From the NCBI RefSeq assembly GCF_007971025.1, contig NZ_CP042436.1, positions 930,001 through 994,000 of the forward strand: 64,000 nt of DNA, read 5' to 3'. The DNA is from Mucilaginibacter ginsenosidivorans. GTDB lineage: Bacteria; Bacteroidota; Bacteroidia; Sphingobacteriales; Sphingobacteriaceae. Positions 61,371 through 64,000 of this stretch are shown piece by piece. Each line of letters opens with the position of its first letter. Position 1 is the stretch's first letter. Below the pieces are notes generated by a model. That model was not told the origin of the DNA and did not search any database. It worked only from the letters and a program-made list of their open reading frames with translations. Position numbers and translations under genes: made by a program.

Positions 61371-62285
61371 ATGAAAAGAACGCCTTACCTGCTGCTGGCC
61401 CTTACCCTGGTACTCCATATTTCATGCAAAAGATATACCCGCCACGGCCTTCCGTTTGCCGACGTAAAGGGTATTGAGTATACCGAGGTGCGCCGGATAT
61501 TCGACAACGGGCAGGTGTTCGACAAGCAGGGTTACCAGCTGGAGCCCGTGTGGAAGTTCCATTTTATTTCGGATGATTCGGTGCAGGTATTCAGCCCAAA
61601 AAAACAAAAGTACTACGGCTTCCACGTATATTATGATCACGACCTGATCTTTAACATGATCGACTCGTGGCTGCAGCTGCTGAAAATGACGCCGGACAGC
61701 ATCGTGTTCAGGTCGTTACGGGTAAACGAGAAGCGGGAGATATTACTGGATGACGAAGGGTCGAAAGTGTATATGACGTTTTATTCCGACAAATACCTAA
61801 AAACCAAATCGGCCCAAACCATTAAACAGATGGGTTTACCCACGCGTAAGGATACAGCATTTATCAGCGAGCGGTCAAAACTTGCCAATACGATTATGGA
61901 CAGTGCTTTCTCGGCCCGGCAACCAGTGGTGCTGAAGAGCAACAGTCCATATGTAACCGCCGAGCGGCTGGTAAAACCGGACGACCCGCTGAGCGACATG
62001 GACCCATCCGAGGATTATTTGTACCCCGAGTATAATATTACCGTGCATCATGCTTATGAAGATTTTGCATATTCCTTCTCCGCCTTCGTGGACGCGCAGG
62101 GGGTGATACATTTCCGAAAATCGACTATTTTTTCTTATCCTGAGTTTGAAAAATCTAATACTCAAGCCATTAAAGCTTTACTTAGTGGTTATGTTGCGCG
62201 GTATGTTAATGTAACGCCGGGAAGCACTTTGGGCATACCGCACACCAGCGTAGTGCTGATCAACCTGACCGGCAAAAAACAATAG
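61371..62285 (+). CDS. Lipoprotein of unknown function
   Basis: 304 aa from the ATG at 61371 (MKRTPYLLLALTLVLHISC, lipobox Cys at 19); an ATG at 61338 in the same frame gives 11 extra residues. The mature protein is a mixed alpha/beta chain with GIEYTEVRRIFDNGQVFDKQGYQLEPVWKFHF, YYGFHVYYDHDLIFNMIDSW and VHHAYEDFAYSFSAFVDAQGVIHFRKST. I do not recognise a family. It is divergent from the DUF4350-like gene (65-bp gap) and converges on the receiver gene. Confidence 0.65.
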   Translation: MKRTPYLLLALTLVLHISCKRYTRHGLPFADVKGIEYTEVRRIFDNGQVFDKQGYQLEPVWKFHFISDDSVQVFSPKKQKYYGFHVYYDHDLIFNMIDSWLQLLKMTPDSIVFRSLRVNEKREILLDDEGSKVYMTFYSDKYLKTKSAQTIKQMGLPTRKDTAFISERSKLANTIMDSAFSARQPVVLKSNSPYVTAERLVKPDDPLSDMDPSEDYLYPEYNITVHHAYEDFAYSFSAFVDAQGVIHFRKSTIFSYPEFEKSNTQAIKALLSGYVARYVNVTPGSTLGIPHTSVVLINLTGKKQ

Positions 62286-62288
62286 CCG

Positions 62289-62723
62289 TTAGTTGTACGA
62301 TTCGATCAAAGCAAAACGGTCGATCGATATTTCCCTATAACGGATAATTTTTTGTAATGCTTCCTTCGTGATCGGCTTCATGATAAAGGCCTTTACGAAA
62401 TCATACTCCTCCAGGTGTTGCAAATCGGCAGGGTATTTTGTCGCTGAAAGGATATACACGTCGATAGGTTTGGCCAACCGCGGGTAAAGCGACCTAAGCT
62501 GGTCCAAGAATTCCCATGCATCAAAACCGGGCTGGTAAGCTATGTCAAGCAAAATGATATCGGGCAGGCTCCGCTCGTCCGAATAGTTTTGGGATAGCTG
62601 GTCCATTATCCTTGAACCGGACCCCGTGCATCTTATCTCAACCGGGGAACCGAAACGAGAGAGCAGCTTTCTTAAAATAAAGTGGTCGAGCTGGCAGTCG
62701 TCAATGTAGGTTAGCTTATTCAT
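62289..62723 (-). CDS. Single-domain response regulator (receiver only)
   Basis: 144 aa. Receiver fold with D8/D9, phospho-acceptor D60 (LPDIILLDIAYQPGFDAWEFLDQL), Ser of YILSATKYP and the Lys of FIMKPITKEAL. No output domain. It matches the Bacteroidota class of stand-alone receivers that act in phosphorelays or bind other proteins. No kinase is adjacent; it converges on the lipoprotein gene with a 3-bp gap. Confidence 0.85.
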   Translation of the reverse strand: MNKLTYIDDCQLDHFILRKLLSRFGSPVEIRCTGSGSRIMDQLSQNYSDERSLPDIILLDIAYQPGFDAWEFLDQLRSLYPRLAKPIDVYILSATKYPADLQHLEEYDFVKAFIMKPITKEALQKIIRYREISIDRFALIESYN

Positions 62724-62839
62724 ACTAATAGGTGTTTGGTATACCCAAAAGTATATAAGCCGGGTAAGCCGGGCATCAGGGATACTACGGAATCGGCTGC
62801 GTATTTACACGGGTTCTGCAGGGTGTTTTCACCGCAAAA

Positions 62840-64000
62840 CTATTGCGTAGTAAGTGTGATGAACGAGCGCTGATCGGCCTTAAACTCACATTCGCCATTG
62901 CTTATCTTCACTGAACCTTTTTGCTTCATGTCCGATTTAATGTTGGTGACGTATAGATTCAGTTTATTTACCCCCGCAGGCAGACCTGTCAAATGAACTT
63001 TCCGTGTGGTGCCGTTGTTGACAATATGGACGGTATAGACGTGTTTTGCATTATCGCCCAATGCCGCGCAGGAAATATCGGCGACATCGCTGGTGATAGG
63101 CATAAATCTTAGGTCCTTAGGGGTCGATGCCAGTTGTTTCAAATTCCAGAAGCGTTGCGTAGGCTCAAGCGGACCGTTATCGCCAAAAATGCCACCACCT
63201 TTCAGCGGCGAATAATCGGACGTTAGCTGCCATTGCAAAATAGATATGGGCTGACAGATGGCGAGCAGCCGGGTATACAGGTTGACCTCTTCCAGGGCAT
63301 AAGACTGCTCCAGGAAATATTGCGGATAGCCCCACGCCGCCGCATCGATACTACCTTCGCCTACCAGCAAAGGCAGGTTGGTTTGTTTGGCCGCATCGGC
63401 CCATTTTTGCAGGATTGGCGTGTCCCAACCGCGCCACGAATGGAAGGAGACCATGCCTATGTAGGGTTTAGCCTGCGGATCGTTCATGGCCGGGTAGATG
63501 AAACTGTAGGTTGTGGCATCCGAATTATCGCCGAGCAGCAACTTAGTTGTTAATCCATGCGACGCAAAATAAGCGCCGAGGCCCTTGATCAGTTCATCAT
63601 GTTCTTCTGCGGTTTGGCGGACGTTAATACCCAGGTCCGATTCGTTAAAAGAGAAATCGGCGACATCAACACCGTAATGTGCTTTGAGGTAAAGAATATA
63701 ATCGGTTATCGACTGGTATATTTTGGTCATGCTTGATCTTTTCAACGGATTACCCCAGATGCCCTCGGGCGAACGGCCCATGTTTAGCTTACCCTCAACC
63801 GCCCAGGCGGGCGGGAACCACGCGGTAACGATTACCGGGATATTCATTTGGCTAAGCCTTTGCGCCATTTCCATAGCCCGCTTTACGCGGATGTTGAGTT
63901 TAGACGTATCGGTTTTTGTGGGATCGACCGTCGAATCGGGCTGCCAGCTTATCCAGGGCATTTCGACCCTGCCCCAGGCTACCCGCAGGTTTTTGAGGCA
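62840..64000 (-). CDS. Clan-A glycoside hydrolase (GH30-like), cut by window end
   Basis: The frame stays open to the last base (…NLRVAWGRVEM…), so the N-terminus lies beyond the window. It is a TIM-barrel enzyme: VIVTAWFPPAWAVEGKLNMG, a likely acid/base Glu in DVADFSFNESDLG, and the later LPLLVGEGSIDAAAWG with a candidate nucleophile Glu. A beta-sandwich of about 90 residues ends the protein (VHIVNNGTTRKVHLTGLPAGVNKLNLYV, GECEFKADQRSFITLTTQ), as in GH30. The family could also be GH39 or GH5. It would act on extracellular or periplasmic glycans. Confidence 0.7.
   Translation of the reverse strand, partial: CLKNLRVAWGRVEMPWISWQPDSTVDPTKTDTSKLNIRVKRAMEMAQRLSQMNIPVIVTAWFPPAWAVEGKLNMGRSPEGIWGNPLKRSSMTKIYQSITDYILYLKAHYGVDVADFSFNESDLGINVRQTAEEHDELIKGLGAYFASHGLTTKLLLGDNSDATTYSFIYPAMNDPQAKPYIGMVSFHSWRGWDTPILQKWADAAKQTNLPLLVGEGSIDAAAWGYPQYFLEQSYALEEVNLYTRLLAICQPISILQWQLTSDYSPLKGGGIFGDNGPLEPTQRFWNLKQLASTPKDLRFMPITSDVADISCAALGDNAKHVYTVHIVNNGTTRKVHLTGLPAGVNKLNLYVTNIKSDMKQKGSVKISNGECEFKADQRSFITLTTQ

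Noticed and set aside
1..64000. Mobile elements, prophage, toxin-antitoxin or CRISPR
   Set aside because: No transposase, integrase, phage structural gene or spaced repeat array was seen. The small inverted repeats are single copies here.

Overview
The window is a stretch of chromosome from a member of the Bacteroidota, most likely family Sphingobacteriaceae (Mucilaginibacter- or Pedobacter-like). Evidence for this: many short-signal lipoproteins whose lipobox Cys is followed by Lys-Lys or Ser, a split KdpD, a 'propeller plus histidine kinase' sensor, D15/BamA-like proteins, lipoproteins built from a beta-module typical of large Bacteroidota surface proteins, Bacteroidota-type promoter boxes (TTTG ... 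TAnnTTTG), and a large load of plant-glycan and uronate genes. I see no prophage, insertion sequence, CRISPR array or rRNA. One tRNA (Glu, UUC) is present.

Layout. 0-1 kb: the 3' end of a GH2 enzyme. 1.2-9.6 kb: accessory envelope genes: two tandem paralogous lipoproteins, a DinB-like protein, a GH35/DUF5597 beta-galactosidase, a short beta-helix lipoprotein, a BamA/TamA-like barrel, a sorbosone-dehydrogenase-like lipoprotein, a TIGR03067 protein and a DUF1569 protein. 9.7-14.5 kb: a lipase maturation factor, a YVTN beta-propeller, a DUF2807 protein, a flavin-binding PNPOx-like protein and a small secreted protein. 14.6-17.5 kb: a GH3 enzyme divergent from a Nudix-type regulator with a degenerate catalytic box. 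17.5-20.2 kb: a single-domain response regulator divergent from a PAS histidine kinase. 21-25.4 kb: a co-directional cluster of histidine decarboxylase, SSS transporter, GNAT acetyltransferase and serine hydrolase. 25.4-31.7 kb: an NDH-2/SQR-like flavoprotein, MtfA peptidase, DUF389 protein, MHS-type MFS transporter and acyltransferase.

31.7-40.7 kb (minus strand) is a complete Kdp potassium-uptake locus. In transcription order it holds an NtrC-type sigma-54 regulator, a 30-aa membrane peptide, kdpF (25 aa), kdpA, kdpB, kdpC, a truncated KdpD sensor (KdpD plus USP domains only) and a separate HAMP-PAS histidine kinase. The usual OmpR-type KdpE is absent. A palindromic CTATCAAAATG motif lies both upstream of the regulator and just upstream of the operon, and is a good candidate binding site. 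tRNA-Glu with a 20-bp perfect hairpin terminator follows. 41-46.8 kb holds an AraC regulator, a serine hydrolase, a NarL-type regulator and a 995-aa propeller sensor kinase.

47.4-55 kb (minus) encodes hexuronate catabolism: SSS symporter, uxuA, uxaC, kdgK, eda, exuT. The fructuronate reductase step (uxuB) is missing from the window. 55-62.7 kb holds a DUF4242/lipocalin pair, a ClC-CBS channel, DoxX, a Crp/Fnr regulator with an N-terminal Cys cluster, a predicted DACNV-diadenylate cyclase, a stand-alone DUF4350-like secreted protein, a lipoprotein and another single-domain response regulator. The window ends inside a clan-A glycoside hydrolase.

Taken together, the GH2/GH35/GH3/GH30-like enzymes, the DUF4350-like protein and the uronate operon point to growth on plant or microbial polysaccharides. 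The most unusual items are the rewired kdp regulation with its tiny membrane peptide, the predicted soluble c-di-AMP synthase with an altered RHR motif, and the histidine-decarboxylase cluster.
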